DNA from: CAYPTB01 sp964413535
GTDB lineage: Bacteria > Planctomycetota > UBA1135 > GCA-002686595
Assembly: GCA_964413535.1 (NCBI GenBank)
Contig: CAYPTB010000060.1
Location: 1-64,000 of the forward strand
Length of the DNA stretch: 64,000 nucleotides
Reading direction: 5' to 3'
Both the position numbers and the translations under genes were made by a program. Shown here one piece after another: positions 50,494 through 58,604 of this stretch. The notes below the pieces were generated by a model. The model had not been told where the DNA came from. It made no database searches and was given only the letters and a program-made list of their open reading frames with translations. The stretch's first letter is position 1. Every line of letters begins with the position of its first letter.

Positions 50494-52335
50494 TCAGGAG
50501 GAAGCTGGCGCGATCGCCATCCACTCCTCGCGGGACAGGAGTATATCGCGGTGCCGTCCGCCCAGGTACGGGCCGATGACGCCCCGATCCTGGAGCTGGT
50601 CCAACAGGCTCGTCGCTGCCCGGAAGTCCATCTCGAACTCGCGCTGGACCATCGATACCGCGACCCGACCGCGCTCGATGATCATCAGTCCCGCATCGAG
50701 CAAGAGGTCGTCGTGGGAGCGTCCGGCCGCTCCTGCAGCGACTTTCTTGCGTGAACCCGAGGTCGCTCGTCCCCTCTTCGAGTCCGAGGCCGAGCGCGCG
50801 GAAGTCGTCGAGCGCGGCGCGCGAGCGAGCTCGCGCGCGGGCCTCCGCGCACCCCTCCGCGCACCCTCGGGGGGCGCGGACCGCGGGAGCTCGCGCGTCG
50901 TTTCCTTGGCCGACGCCGGCACCGCCTCGACGGCGGTCTGGCTCACGCGCCCGTCGGCCGAGCCCCACTCCTCGAGGTCTTCTTCGTCCTCCTCCTCGTC
51001 GTCCTCGTCATCGTCGTCATCGTCGTCCTCCTCCTCGTCATCGTCGTCGTCCGCGTCTTCCTCTTCGTCTTCTTCGTCGTCGTCCTCCTCCTCGTCGTCT
51101 TCCTCTTCGTCCTCGTCGTCGTCGTCCTCATCCTCGTCGTCGACCGCGGAGTCGTCGTCCTCCCAGAGCTCGGTTTCCTCCGACTCCTCGTCTTCGGCGA
51201 CGACCTCGAGAACCTCGACGATCTGCTCGGGACGCGGCTCGTGCTCGAGGGTGCCTTCGTCGTCCGAGGGCCAGGCGAACTCGGGCTCGGTCTCCGTCGA
51301 GACCTCCTTCGTCGCCGTCGGGATCTCCCACTCCGAGGCGAGGGCGGGCTCGAGTTCCGGAACAGCGAGCTCGTCCGGGTCCTCTTCGACTTCGTCCGCT
51401 TCGTCGAGCTCCCAGATCGGCGGAGAGACGAACCCGTCGCCGCTCCCGCGGCGCGTGGAGTCGAGGATGCGGACGGAGGGATCGCCGGCTATCGCGCTCG
51501 ATCGGGCGGCCGCTTCGGTCCCGCGGGCGGCGGGTCGACTCGCGGCGGGACGGGCTCGTGCCGGAAGTGCGGCAACCAGATTCGCGCCAACGCGCTCATC
51601 GGCATGGTCGCCCAGGGAGGAGGGTTGGACGACGGCTTGATTCTCACCCGAACGAGAGGATGCCTTGGATTCATGGAGAGCGCTCGATTGGGCCCGATGA
51701 CGCTCCCGGGGTCCGCCGCGCAGGCGGAGGTCGATGGGATGGGCGGGAACGATGGGCTCGGAGTCCTCGTTCACCGGCAAGAGAGCCGCGGCCTCGGCCG
51801 AGCTGACCCCTGCGGCATCGTTTTCCCTAAGAACGGCCGATACCTGCATCGTCTCGCCAAGTTTCGCGGGGATTCTCGAGCGCGCGGGAATCCACGCGAA
51901 CCAAACGGCGGCGCACGCGACGAATGCACCCACGATCAGGGACAGCACCCCGGCGAGGACCGGGTTCCCGAGCCAGCCGGCGAACCACCCACCGACGGCT
52001 CCGCCCGAACCCGGCCAGACGGTGCCCAGGATCCAGGCCGTTCCGAGGAGCAACCCACCGATACCGGCCAGGTGCCGACCTGCGGAAACGGGTCGCGGAG
52101 CGAAGAACAAGAGTCCCCCCAAGAGGGCGACCAGGATCGCGGACGCGAAGCTCGGGAAAGCTCCGAAGGCACGGACGACGGCGACGACGACCGCGGTGGT
52201 GGGGTTCGGCTCCTCGCGCGCGCCGTCCTCGACCCAGTACATCGCGATGGAGAAGGCCAGGAAAGCGCCGGCCGCGAAGAACAGGAGGCCGAGAGCGTCC
52301 TGAGCCGGGCCCTTCGATCGATTCTCGTTACTCAT
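50494..52335 (-). CDS. Motorless FtsK-like protein: 4TM, acidic tract, gamma winged helix
   Basis: A 613-residue protein in three parts. Residues about 14-148 hold four membrane helices with FtsK_4TM-like spacing and the segment GSGGAVGGWFAGWLGNPV. A long low-complexity linker includes an Asp/Glu tract at about 380-457 and an Arg/Lys-rich stretch at 490-531. Residues 541-606 form a winged helix aligning closely with the FtsK gamma domain: DDLLLDAGLMIIERGRVAVS, LLDQLQDRGVIGPYLGGRHR and LLSREEW. No Walker A, Walker B or other RecA-like segment exists. The ATG at 52335 overlaps the ftsK TAA (ATGAGTAA). It could regulate FtsK or read KOPS-like DNA sites; this is inference. Confidence 0.85.
   Translation of the reverse strand: MSNENRSKGPAQDALGLLFFAAGAFLAFSIAMYWVEDGAREEPNPTTAVVVAVVRAFGAFPSFASAILVALLGGLLFFAPRPVSAGRHLAGIGGLLLGTAWILGTVWPGSGGAVGGWFAGWLGNPVLAGVLSLIVGAFVACAAVWFAWIPARSRIPAKLGETMQVSAVLRENDAAGVSSAEAAALLPVNEDSEPIVPAHPIDLRLRGGPRERHRAQSSALHESKASSRSGENQAVVQPSSLGDHADERVGANLVAALPARARPAASRPAARGTEAAARSSAIAGDPSVRILDSTRRGSGDGFVSPPIWELDEADEVEEDPDELAVPELEPALASEWEIPTATKEVSTETEPEFAWPSDDEGTLEHEPRPEQIVEVLEVVAEDEESEETELWEDDDSAVDDEDEDDDDEDEEEDDEEEDDDEEDEEEDADDDDDEEEDDDDDDDEDDEEEDEEDLEEWGSADGRVSQTAVEAVPASAKETTRELPRSAPPEGARRGARRPARELARAPRSTTSARSASDSKRGRATSGSRKKVAAGAAGRSHDDLLLDAGLMIIERGRVAVSMVQREFEMDFRAATSLLDQLQDRGVIGPYLGGRHRDILLSREEWMAIAPASS
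50965..51198 (-). repeat. Low-complexity Asp/Glu-coding tract
   Basis: About 78 codons made almost only of GAC, GAG, GAT and GAA, read on the minus strand inside the motorless FtsK-like gene. Codons are mixed rather than a pure microsatellite, so selection for acidic protein is more likely than simple slippage. A shorter similar tract lies in ftsK near 53912-54074. Confidence 0.85.
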
Positions 52336-54919
52336 CGGTGGCTCCATTGCCCGAGGGCGTGCCGTTCATCTCGTCCCAGTCCTCGATGGTCATCAAGACC
52401 TCTCGCGCCTTGCTTCCCTTGTGATCTCCGACGATACCCGCTTCCGTCATCATGTCGATCAGCCTGGAGGCTCGCGTGTATCCGACTCCCATCGCCCGTT
52501 GCAAGAGGCTCGCGGACCCGCGCCGGGACTTCAGGATCACCCGCACCGCTTCGTCCCACAGGTCGTCGCGCTCGCCCTGGTCGTCGGAGGTGGCCGTCCG
52601 GACGCCGGTGGCCGACTGGACGAGCTCCTGGTTGAAGTTCGGGGCCGAATCCTCGCACACGAAGTCGACCAGGGCCTGGAGCTCGTGGTCCTCGACGAGC
52701 GCGCCCTGGACCCGCTTGACCTGGGAGGACTGCGGGGGGGTGTAGAGCATGTCCCCCTGCCCGAGGAGCTTCTCGGCCCCGCCCACGTCCAGGATGACGC
52801 GGCTGTCCACCTTGCTCGCCACCTGGAAGGCGATGCGCGTGGGCAGGTTGCCCTTGATGACCCCGGTGATGACGTCGGTCGAGGGGCGCTGCGTGGCGAC
52901 GATCACGTGGATGCCGACCGCGCGCGACTTCTGCGCGAGGCGCGTGATGGCGAGCTCGGCTTCCTTCTTGGCCGTCATCATCAGGTCGGCCATCTCGTCG
53001 ATGACGACGACGATGTACGGGACGTGGCGCGGGGTGCGTTCCTCGTCGAAGTCCTCGCCCAGGTGCTCGCGCAGCTTCTCCTCGCCGAGCCCGTTGTAGG
53101 ACTTGATGTTCTTCACCCCGGCGTTCTTGAAGAGGTCGTAGCGCCCCTCCATCTTCTCGACGACCCACAGGAGCACGTTCGTGGCCTGTTTCGCGTCGGT
53201 CACGACGGGCAGCATCAGGTGCGGCACGCTCGAGAACATCATCAGCTCGACCATCTTCGGGTCGACGAGGATGAGCTGCACGTCGTGCGGTGAGCGCGTG
53301 AGCAGGATGCTCGCGAGGATCGTGTTGATGCAGACGGACTTGCCCGAGCCCGTCGTTCCCGCGATCAGGAGGTGCGGCATGCGCGCGAGGTCCGCGACGA
53401 TCGAGTGACCCTCGGTGTCCATGCCGAGGAACATGGGCAGCGCCGCGAAGTTCTTGTCGTAGGCCTCCTGGCTGACGAGCTGCGAGAGGCGCACGACGCG
53501 CCTTCCGCTCGCGTTCGGCACCTCGATGCCGATCGTCGACTTGCCCGGGATGGGCGCGATGATGCGCACGCTCTTCGCCTTGAGGGCCGCGCTGATCTCC
53601 GAGGACAGCGCGGTCACCTTGTTCATGCGCGTGCCCTGCGCGACCTCGAGCTCGTAGAGCGTCACCGTCGGACCGACCTGCGCGCCGACGACCTGGGCCT
53701 CCACCCGGAACGAGGAGAGTGCGTGCTCGAGCTTGTGCGCCGCGACCTCGATGCGCGGAACGTCCTCCTCGGTGCTGGCCTCCGGAGGCTCGAGCAGCTC
53801 GATCGGGGGGAACTTCCACGGCCCCGCGGGCGGCGTGGGAGGCTCGAAGGCCATGGCGCGCTGGATGGCGGTCAGGGGCGCGGGCTTCCGGAACGCCGCC
53901 GTGTCGAAGGCCTCTTCCTCTTCGTCCTCCTCGTCCTCCTCGTCCTCGTCCTCGTCCTCGTCGACTTCCTCCGCGTCCTCTTCCTCCTCGTCCTCGTCGA
54001 TCTCGTCGTCCTCAGCGCCGTCGAGCTCGTCCTCGCCGTTCTCGAGATCGTCGTACAGCTCGGGCGTCTCCTCCTCGGGAGGCTTCTTGCGCGATCGGCG
54101 TGAGCGCACGACCGCGCCGCCGGGCGCGACGGTCACCAGCGGCTCCACGGGATCGGGCCCCTTGAGGAACGACCACAGCCCGGACACGAGTCCCTTGGCC
54201 CAGGCGAGCCCCGCCGCCGCCATGCTCTCGCCGCGCTCTTCGCGCCGTTCGTCGAGCCAGCCCACGAGCGCGACGCCGGCGTTGTAGAACGCCATCTCCG
54301 TCGCGAGCATGAAGGAGATCAGGGCCGCGACGGAGAGCAGGAGCCAGGCGCCCGGTCCGCCGAACTCGCGCACCAGGATCGATTCCCCGCGCGCGTCGCC
54401 GGGATCCAGACCGGCGAGCTCGAGGGCCAACCATCCCCCCGGTCCGTAGGGCAGTTGGTTGCCCATGTGGCGCTCGCCGAAGCCGAGCTGGAACATGAAG
54501 GCGGTCGAGGCCAGGAAGCACAGCCCGCCGAAGACGCGCAAGGTGGGCCACGCCACGTGTTTGCGGCCCACGAGGACGGCGCCCCACGCCAGACCGAGGA
54601 AGACGAGCAGGTAGCCGCTCCACCCCATCGCCAGGAAGACCCAGGTAGCGAGGAAGAAGCCGGCCTGCCCGCCCCAGTTCCTGCCCGCGGCGGCGGGGAC
54701 GTCGGGCGGCATGTAGTAGCTCGCGAGCGAGATGCCGAGCCACAGCGAGAACCCGAGCAAGACGAGCCCCTTGATCTCCTGGAGGTGCTGGGCCGTCTCC
54801 TCCTCGAGCTCCCGCCCGAAGACGAATCCCCACGCGCTGTCGCGGAAGCGTGCCAGGAGACCCGGGCTCTTCGAGCCCTTGCGCCGAGTCTTCTTCTTGC
54901 CGCTTCCAGCCCGCCCCAT
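52328..54919 (-). CDS. ftsK: DNA translocase FtsK/SpoIIIE
   Basis: An 863-residue septal DNA pump that clears the chromosome terminus and activates XerCD. A basic N-terminus is followed by four membrane helices (about 48-215), then an acidic linker (282-336). The motor has alpha and beta parts with Walker A GTTGSGKSVC at 521-530 and Walker B YIVVVIDEMADLM at about 635-647. ATQRPSTDVITGVIKGNLPTR and DMLYTPP are typical. The gamma winged helix (about 790-855) has LLQRAMGVGYTRASRLIDMM. ATG 54919 gives the family start. The downstream gene repeats its membrane and gamma parts. Confidence 0.97.
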   Translation of the reverse strand: MGRAGSGKKKTRRKGSKSPGLLARFRDSAWGFVFGRELEEETAQHLQEIKGLVLLGFSLWLGISLASYYMPPDVPAAAGRNWGGQAGFFLATWVFLAMGWSGYLLVFLGLAWGAVLVGRKHVAWPTLRVFGGLCFLASTAFMFQLGFGERHMGNQLPYGPGGWLALELAGLDPGDARGESILVREFGGPGAWLLLSVAALISFMLATEMAFYNAGVALVGWLDERREERGESMAAAGLAWAKGLVSGLWSFLKGPDPVEPLVTVAPGGAVVRSRRSRKKPPEEETPELYDDLENGEDELDGAEDDEIDEDEEEEDAEEVDEDEDEDEEDEEDEEEEAFDTAAFRKPAPLTAIQRAMAFEPPTPPAGPWKFPPIELLEPPEASTEEDVPRIEVAAHKLEHALSSFRVEAQVVGAQVGPTVTLYELEVAQGTRMNKVTALSSEISAALKAKSVRIIAPIPGKSTIGIEVPNASGRRVVRLSQLVSQEAYDKNFAALPMFLGMDTEGHSIVADLARMPHLLIAGTTGSGKSVCINTILASILLTRSPHDVQLILVDPKMVELMMFSSVPHLMLPVVTDAKQATNVLLWVVEKMEGRYDLFKNAGVKNIKSYNGLGEEKLREHLGEDFDEERTPRHVPYIVVVIDEMADLMMTAKKEAELAITRLAQKSRAVGIHVIVATQRPSTDVITGVIKGNLPTRIAFQVASKVDSRVILDVGGAEKLLGQGDMLYTPPQSSQVKRVQGALVEDHELQALVDFVCEDSAPNFNQELVQSATGVRTATSDDQGERDDLWDEAVRVILKSRRGSASLLQRAMGVGYTRASRLIDMMTEAGIVGDHKGSKAREVLMTIEDWDEMNGTPSGNGATDE

Positions 54920-54983
54920 CGTTTCGTCCCGAAGCGTGTCGTTGCGGGCCCTGCGCGTCGAGCAGCCCGCCGAAGCCCTGTTC

Positions 54984-55625
54984 TCACGGCCTCTCGAGCC
55001 GAACCAACGCGCGCGCAACCGCCCGTTTGGTCCGATTCTCGATCCGCCGTGAGCTGCCGTCGGCACCGAAGATCGTCACCGTCGTTCGCGAAGCTCGGAG
55101 AGCGGACGCGTCGTTGAGGACCACGAAGTCCGCGCCCTTGCGTTCGAGCTTGCGCCTCGCCCGTCGAACGCCGTCCCCCGTTTCGAGGGCGAAGCCGACC
55201 ACGAGGCGACGACCTTTCCGGCGGGCGACGGTGGCCAGAATATCGGGGTTCCTGATCAACTCCAAGGAGGCGGTCTCCGTCTTCTCGTCCTTCTTCCGCC
55301 ACTTCCCCGCGAGCTTCTTCTTCGGGCGCCAGTCGGCGACGGCAGCGGTCATGAAGAGCGCGTCGGCGTCGCGGAACGCGGCGCGCACCGCGGCCAACAT
55401 GTCGCGCGCCGAGACGACGTCCACCCGGCGCACCCCAGCCGGCGTCTCGAGCGCCACGGGACCCGCCACGAGCGTGACCTGGTCCCCGTGCTCGGCGGCC
55501 GCACGCGCGATCTCGAAGCCCATCCGACCGCTCGACTCGTTCGTGAGATAGCGCACCGGGTCGACGTGCTCGCGCGTGGGGCCCGCGGTGACGACGACGC
55601 GCCGCTTCCCCGGGCCGCGCGTCAC
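54984..55625 (-). CDS. coaB: Phosphopantothenoylcysteine synthetase CoaB (stand-alone)
   Basis: A 213-residue ligase that joins 4'-phosphopantothenate and cysteine for coenzyme A. It begins VVVTAGPTREHVDPVRYLTNESSGRMG, the CoaB signature. It continues with DALFMTAAVADWRPK and the NPDIL segment, and GFALETGD near the nucleotide-binding region. It starts at GTG 55625 in overlap with the coaC stop (GTGA). In many bacteria the two activities are fused as CoaBC; here they are separate genes in a coupled pair. Confidence 0.94.
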   Translation of the reverse strand: MTRGPGKRRVVVTAGPTREHVDPVRYLTNESSGRMGFEIARAAAEHGDQVTLVAGPVALETPAGVRRVDVVSARDMLAAVRAAFRDADALFMTAAVADWRPKKKLAGKWRKKDEKTETASLELIRNPDILATVARRKGRRLVVGFALETGDGVRRARRKLERKGADFVVLNDASALRASRTTVTIFGADGSSRRIENRTKRAVARALVRLERP

Positions 55626-56173
55626 ACGAGCTCCAGGACCGTCCGGACGATGTCGGCCACCTCCCGAAGGCGCCCGGGGCCGCTGACGCCGCAGGCCAGG
55701 TGCCCGTCGTCGGGGTCGAGGACGTTCCAGCCGTCCTCGCGCAGTCGGACGAGGTTCCGCGCCACGGCCGGGTTCGCGAGCATGTTCGGGTTCATCGCCG
55801 GGCACAGGAGCCGCGGCACGTCGCGCGGAACGGCCAGCAGCGCGGTCGTCGCCAGGTCCCCGCCCAGGCCCAGGGCGACGCGCGAGACGAGGTCGGCGCT
55901 CGCGGGCGCGACCACCACCAGACGCGCCCAGGCCCCGAGCTCCACGTGGTCCATGGCGCCGCGCCGCGCCGCGCCGAACTCGTCGGAGGAAGCCGGCTCG
56001 CCCGTCACGGCCTCGAAGAGCTGAGGGCTCAAGAGCTCCGCCGCCCGTGGCGTCAGCACGGCGCGCACCCGGTGTCCCGCCTGGGTCAGCTTGCTCGCGA
56101 GATCGCAGGCCTTGTGCAGCGCCGCCGAGGCGCCGCACACGAGCAGTACGTTCGTCCCGATCTTCGCGTCCAT
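55622..56173 (-). CDS. coaC: Phosphopantothenoylcysteine decarboxylase CoaC (stand-alone)
   Basis: A 183-residue FMN-dependent HFCD-family decarboxylase for coenzyme A. VLLVCGASAALHKACDL starts the flavodoxin-like fold. The catalytic His is in GAMDHVELGAWA, the PAMN motif is in CPAMNPNMLANP and the active-site Cys loop is in LACGVSGPGRL. The protein ends where CoaB begins, so the usual fusion is absent. Its ATG shares a base with the gmk stop (TGATG). Confidence 0.93.
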   Translation of the reverse strand: MDAKIGTNVLLVCGASAALHKACDLASKLTQAGHRVRAVLTPRAAELLSPQLFEAVTGEPASSDEFGAARRGAMDHVELGAWARLVVVAPASADLVSRVALGLGGDLATTALLAVPRDVPRLLCPAMNPNMLANPAVARNLVRLREDGWNVLDPDDGHLACGVSGPGRLREVADIVRTVLELV

Positions 56174-56745
56174 CAGCGCAGCTCCCGAGCGGGCGTCAAT
56201 CCCGCCAGACGCCGGACCTCTCCGAGCGCGCGCGCGAGGTCGTCGTTCAGGACGACGTGGTCGTAGTGGACGCGCTCCTCGTACTCGTCGTGGGCCTTCC
56301 GGAGCCGCCGCTCGATCACCTCGGGCGAATCCGTGCCGCGTCCGACGAGACGCCGGCGCAACGTCTCGAAATCGGGCGGGGCGATGAAGACGAAGACGCC
56401 GGGGATGTCCTGTCGCTGCAACTGATTCGCGCCCTGGACGTCGATCTCGACCAGGTACACGCTGCCCGCGGCGAGCGCCGCCTCCATGGGCGCGCGCAGG
56501 GTTCCGTACAGGTTCCCGTGCACTTCGGCGTACTCGACGAAGTCCCCGCGACTCGCGCGCTCACGGAACTGGGCGGGAGTGAGGAAGTGGTAGTCGCGTC
56601 CGTCGACTTCGCCCGGCCGCATGGCGCGCGTCGTGGCGGAGATCGAGAAGACCACGCGCGGGTCCGTCAGGAGCTCGCGGCAGATCGTGCTCTTGCCGCT
56701 GCCCGAGGGCCCGGAGATCACGAGCATGCGACCGGCTTCCTCCAC
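56173..56745 (-). CDS. gmk: Guanylate kinase
   Basis: A 190-residue GMP kinase. The P-loop is GPSGSGKSTICREL. The GMP-binding segment is SISATTRAMRPGEVDGRDYHFL, and HGNLYGT and YLVEIDVQGANQL follow. RRRLVGRGTDSPEVIERRL is the lid. It lies five bases after yicC, the gene order gmk follows in many bacteria, and shares a junction with coaC. No rpoZ is found between gmk and coaC. Confidence 0.97.
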   Translation of the reverse strand: MEEAGRMLVISGPSGSGKSTICRELLTDPRVVFSISATTRAMRPGEVDGRDYHFLTPAQFRERASRGDFVEYAEVHGNLYGTLRAPMEAALAAGSVYLVEIDVQGANQLQRQDIPGVFVFIAPPDFETLRRRLVGRGTDSPEVIERRLRKAHDEYEERVHYDHVVLNDDLARALGEVRRLAGLTPARELR

Positions 56746-56749
56746 GGCC

Positions 56750-57628
56750 CTATTCCACGTTCTGGACCTGCTCGCGCAAGCGTTCGACCGTGGTCTTCGC
56801 CTCGACCACCCAGTGCGCCACCTGAGCGTCCCCGCACTTCGAGCCGATCGTGTTGAGCTCGCGCAAGAGCTCCTGCACCAGGAAATCGAGCTCTCTCCCC
56901 ACGCCGGCCTCGGTGCCGGCCATGCGCCCTTCGATCTGGTCGACGTGGCTCGCGAGGCGGGCGACCTCCTCCGAGACGTCGCTCCGATCGGCGATGAGCG
57001 CGACCTCGCGGGCGAGGTCGGACGGGGCGACGGAGGTCCGGCCCTCCAGGAGGGCGTCGATGCGCGAGCGCAGGGCCTCCTGCGCGGCGCGAACGACCTT
57101 CGGCATGCGCTTCTCGATGCGCGCGACGAGCTTGCTCAACGCTCCCGTGTGCCGGCGGAGCTCGCGCTCCAGGGCGCGCCCTTCGCGCTCGCGCATCTCC
57201 ACCAGGCCGCCCAGGGCTTCCTCCACCGCTCTCACCAGCACCGCGACCTGACGCTCGGAGCGCGCTCCGGTTGCATCCCCCGCGACGACGCCCGGGAGCT
57301 CGAGCAAGGTGCGGAGGTCGAGGTCGCCGCCGATCCCGAGCCGGCGCGCCATCTCCCGGGCCTGGAGCAGGTAGCGCTCGGCGGCCCCGACGTCGATCGC
57401 GAGATCCTCGCGGCCGGGACGCTCCGCGCTCACCACGACCGATACCGAGCCGCGCTGGAGGCGCTTCTTGACGAGCGCCTCGATCCGGGACTCGATCGCC
57501 GCGAGCTCGTTCGGCAGGCGAATCTTGACCTGCAGGTAGCGGTGGTTGACCGAGCGCACCTCCACTTGCACGGCGAAGCCGGCCCCCTCTCCCGAGGCGG
57601 CGCCGAATCCCGTCATGCTGCGCAACAC
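56750..57628 (-). CDS. yicC: YicC family protein
   Basis: A 292-residue protein, probably an endoribonuclease of the YicC/YloC family. It starts at GTG with LRSMTGFGAA, the family signature, and has SVNHRYLQVKIRLP. The C-terminal YicC_C/DUF1732 segment is QIEGRMAGTEAGVGRELDFLV with QELLRELNTIGSK. It is upstream of gmk by five nucleotides, the usual neighbour. Confidence 0.95.
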   Translation of the reverse strand: MLRSMTGFGAASGEGAGFAVQVEVRSVNHRYLQVKIRLPNELAAIESRIEALVKKRLQRGSVSVVVSAERPGREDLAIDVGAAERYLLQAREMARRLGIGGDLDLRTLLELPGVVAGDATGARSERQVAVLVRAVEEALGGLVEMREREGRALERELRRHTGALSKLVARIEKRMPKVVRAAQEALRSRIDALLEGRTSVAPSDLAREVALIADRSDVSEEVARLASHVDQIEGRMAGTEAGVGRELDFLVQELLRELNTIGSKCGDAQVAHWVVEAKTTVERLREQVQNVE

Positions 57629-57641
57629 GTGCAGGGGTCCC

Positions 57642-58241
57642 TCAGACCTCGGCGCGGACGCCGGGGCGACTTCCTGGCTTGACGGCCGGCGTGCCGCGGG
57701 CGCAGAGCGGGCAGGCGTCGGGCTTCCAGAGCTCCGCGCGCACCTGGCACAACGCGAGCAGCGGGACGCCGTCCGCGGCGAAGGGGTTCCCGCCCGAGCG
57801 GTCGACCAGCGAGCCCACCCCGACCACGCGCGCGCCGTGGTCCTGGACGACCGCCAGCGTCTCGCGCGCGGAGCCGCCGGTCGTGAGCGCGTCCTCGACG
57901 ATCAGCACGCGTTCGCCGCGCTCGAGCGCGAAGCCGCGCCGCAGGCACATGGCGCCGTCCTTGCGCTCCGTGAAGAGCGAGCGCACGCCGAGCGCTTCGG
58001 CCACGGTGAACGACCACACCACCGCGCCCAACGCGGGTCCGACGACGACGTCCACCCCGAGACCGTGCTCGCGCACGGCCTGCGCGAGGCCGCGGGACAG
58101 CTCGTGCGCCAGCGCGGGATGCTGGAGCACCTTCGCGCACTGGAAGTAGCGATCGCTGTGGTTGCCCGACGAGAGCTCGAAGTGACCCTCGAGCATGGCT
58201 TCGCTCTGGCGCAGGAGCTCGAGCACGCGGGCGGAGTCCAT
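57642..58241 (-). CDS. pyrE: Orotate phosphoribosyltransferase
   Basis: A 199-residue pyrimidine enzyme forming OMP from orotate and PRPP. HFELSSGNHSDRYFQCAKV is the N-terminal signature. The PRPP motif is VLIVEDALTTGGSARETL. TERKDGAMCLRRGF is the flexible catalytic loop region. The C-terminus contains CPLCARGTPAVKPGS, a CxxC tail seen in a subset of bacterial PyrE proteins. It lies 13 nt from yicC and nine from secG. Confidence 0.96.
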   Translation of the reverse strand: MDSARVLELLRQSEAMLEGHFELSSGNHSDRYFQCAKVLQHPALAHELSRGLAQAVREHGLGVDVVVGPALGAVVWSFTVAEALGVRSLFTERKDGAMCLRRGFALERGERVLIVEDALTTGGSARETLAVVQDHGARVVGVGSLVDRSGGNPFAADGVPLLALCQVRAELWKPDACPLCARGTPAVKPGSRPGVRAEV

Positions 58242-58250
58242 CGACGCTCC

Positions 58251-58595
58251 CTACTCGTCGCCCGGCTGCTGCGGAGAACCCGGGGCGCCCTGGTCCTCCG
58301 CCGGGATCTGGATCAGCGGATCCATGGGGACGGACCCGGGGGCGTCCAAGAGCGTGGTCGACATCTCGTAGCGCGTCAGGACGTGGATTCCGAGCGCGCT
58401 CGCGAGGAACACCGCCGCCGCCCAACCCGTGAAGCGGTTGATGCCCGATGCGCCCACGCCGAAGGTCGCCTGCCCGTGCTCGCCGAGCGCCTGGCCGAAG
58501 CCGCCACCCTTACCCTCCTGCAGCAGGATCACGACGATCAGCACGATCGCCGCCAGGACGAAGAGAATGTAGAGGAGCGTGATCGCCAAACCCAT
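58251..58595 (-). CDS. secG: Preprotein translocase subunit SecG
   Basis: A 114-residue membrane protein of the SecYEG channel. Two helices flank the conserved LLQEGKGGGFGQALG loop: an N-terminal one (LLYILFVLAAIVLIVVIL) and WAAAVFLASALGIHVLT. The C-terminal tail is Pro/Gln-rich and unconserved. It follows tpiA by nine nucleotides, a common bacterial order. Confidence 0.92.
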   Translation of the reverse strand: MGLAITLLYILFVLAAIVLIVVILLQEGKGGGFGQALGEHGQATFGVGASGINRFTGWAAAVFLASALGIHVLTRYEMSTTLLDAPGSVPMDPLIQIPAEDQGAPGSPQQPGDE

Positions 58596-58604
58596 GTCGT
58601 TACC

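Noticed and set aside
50965..51198. GAN-repeat block considered as a simple microsatellite or regulatory repeat
   Set aside because: Codons are irregularly mixed and the frame is intact with conserved domains on both sides, so it is coding acidic sequence. It was kept only as a low-complexity tract.
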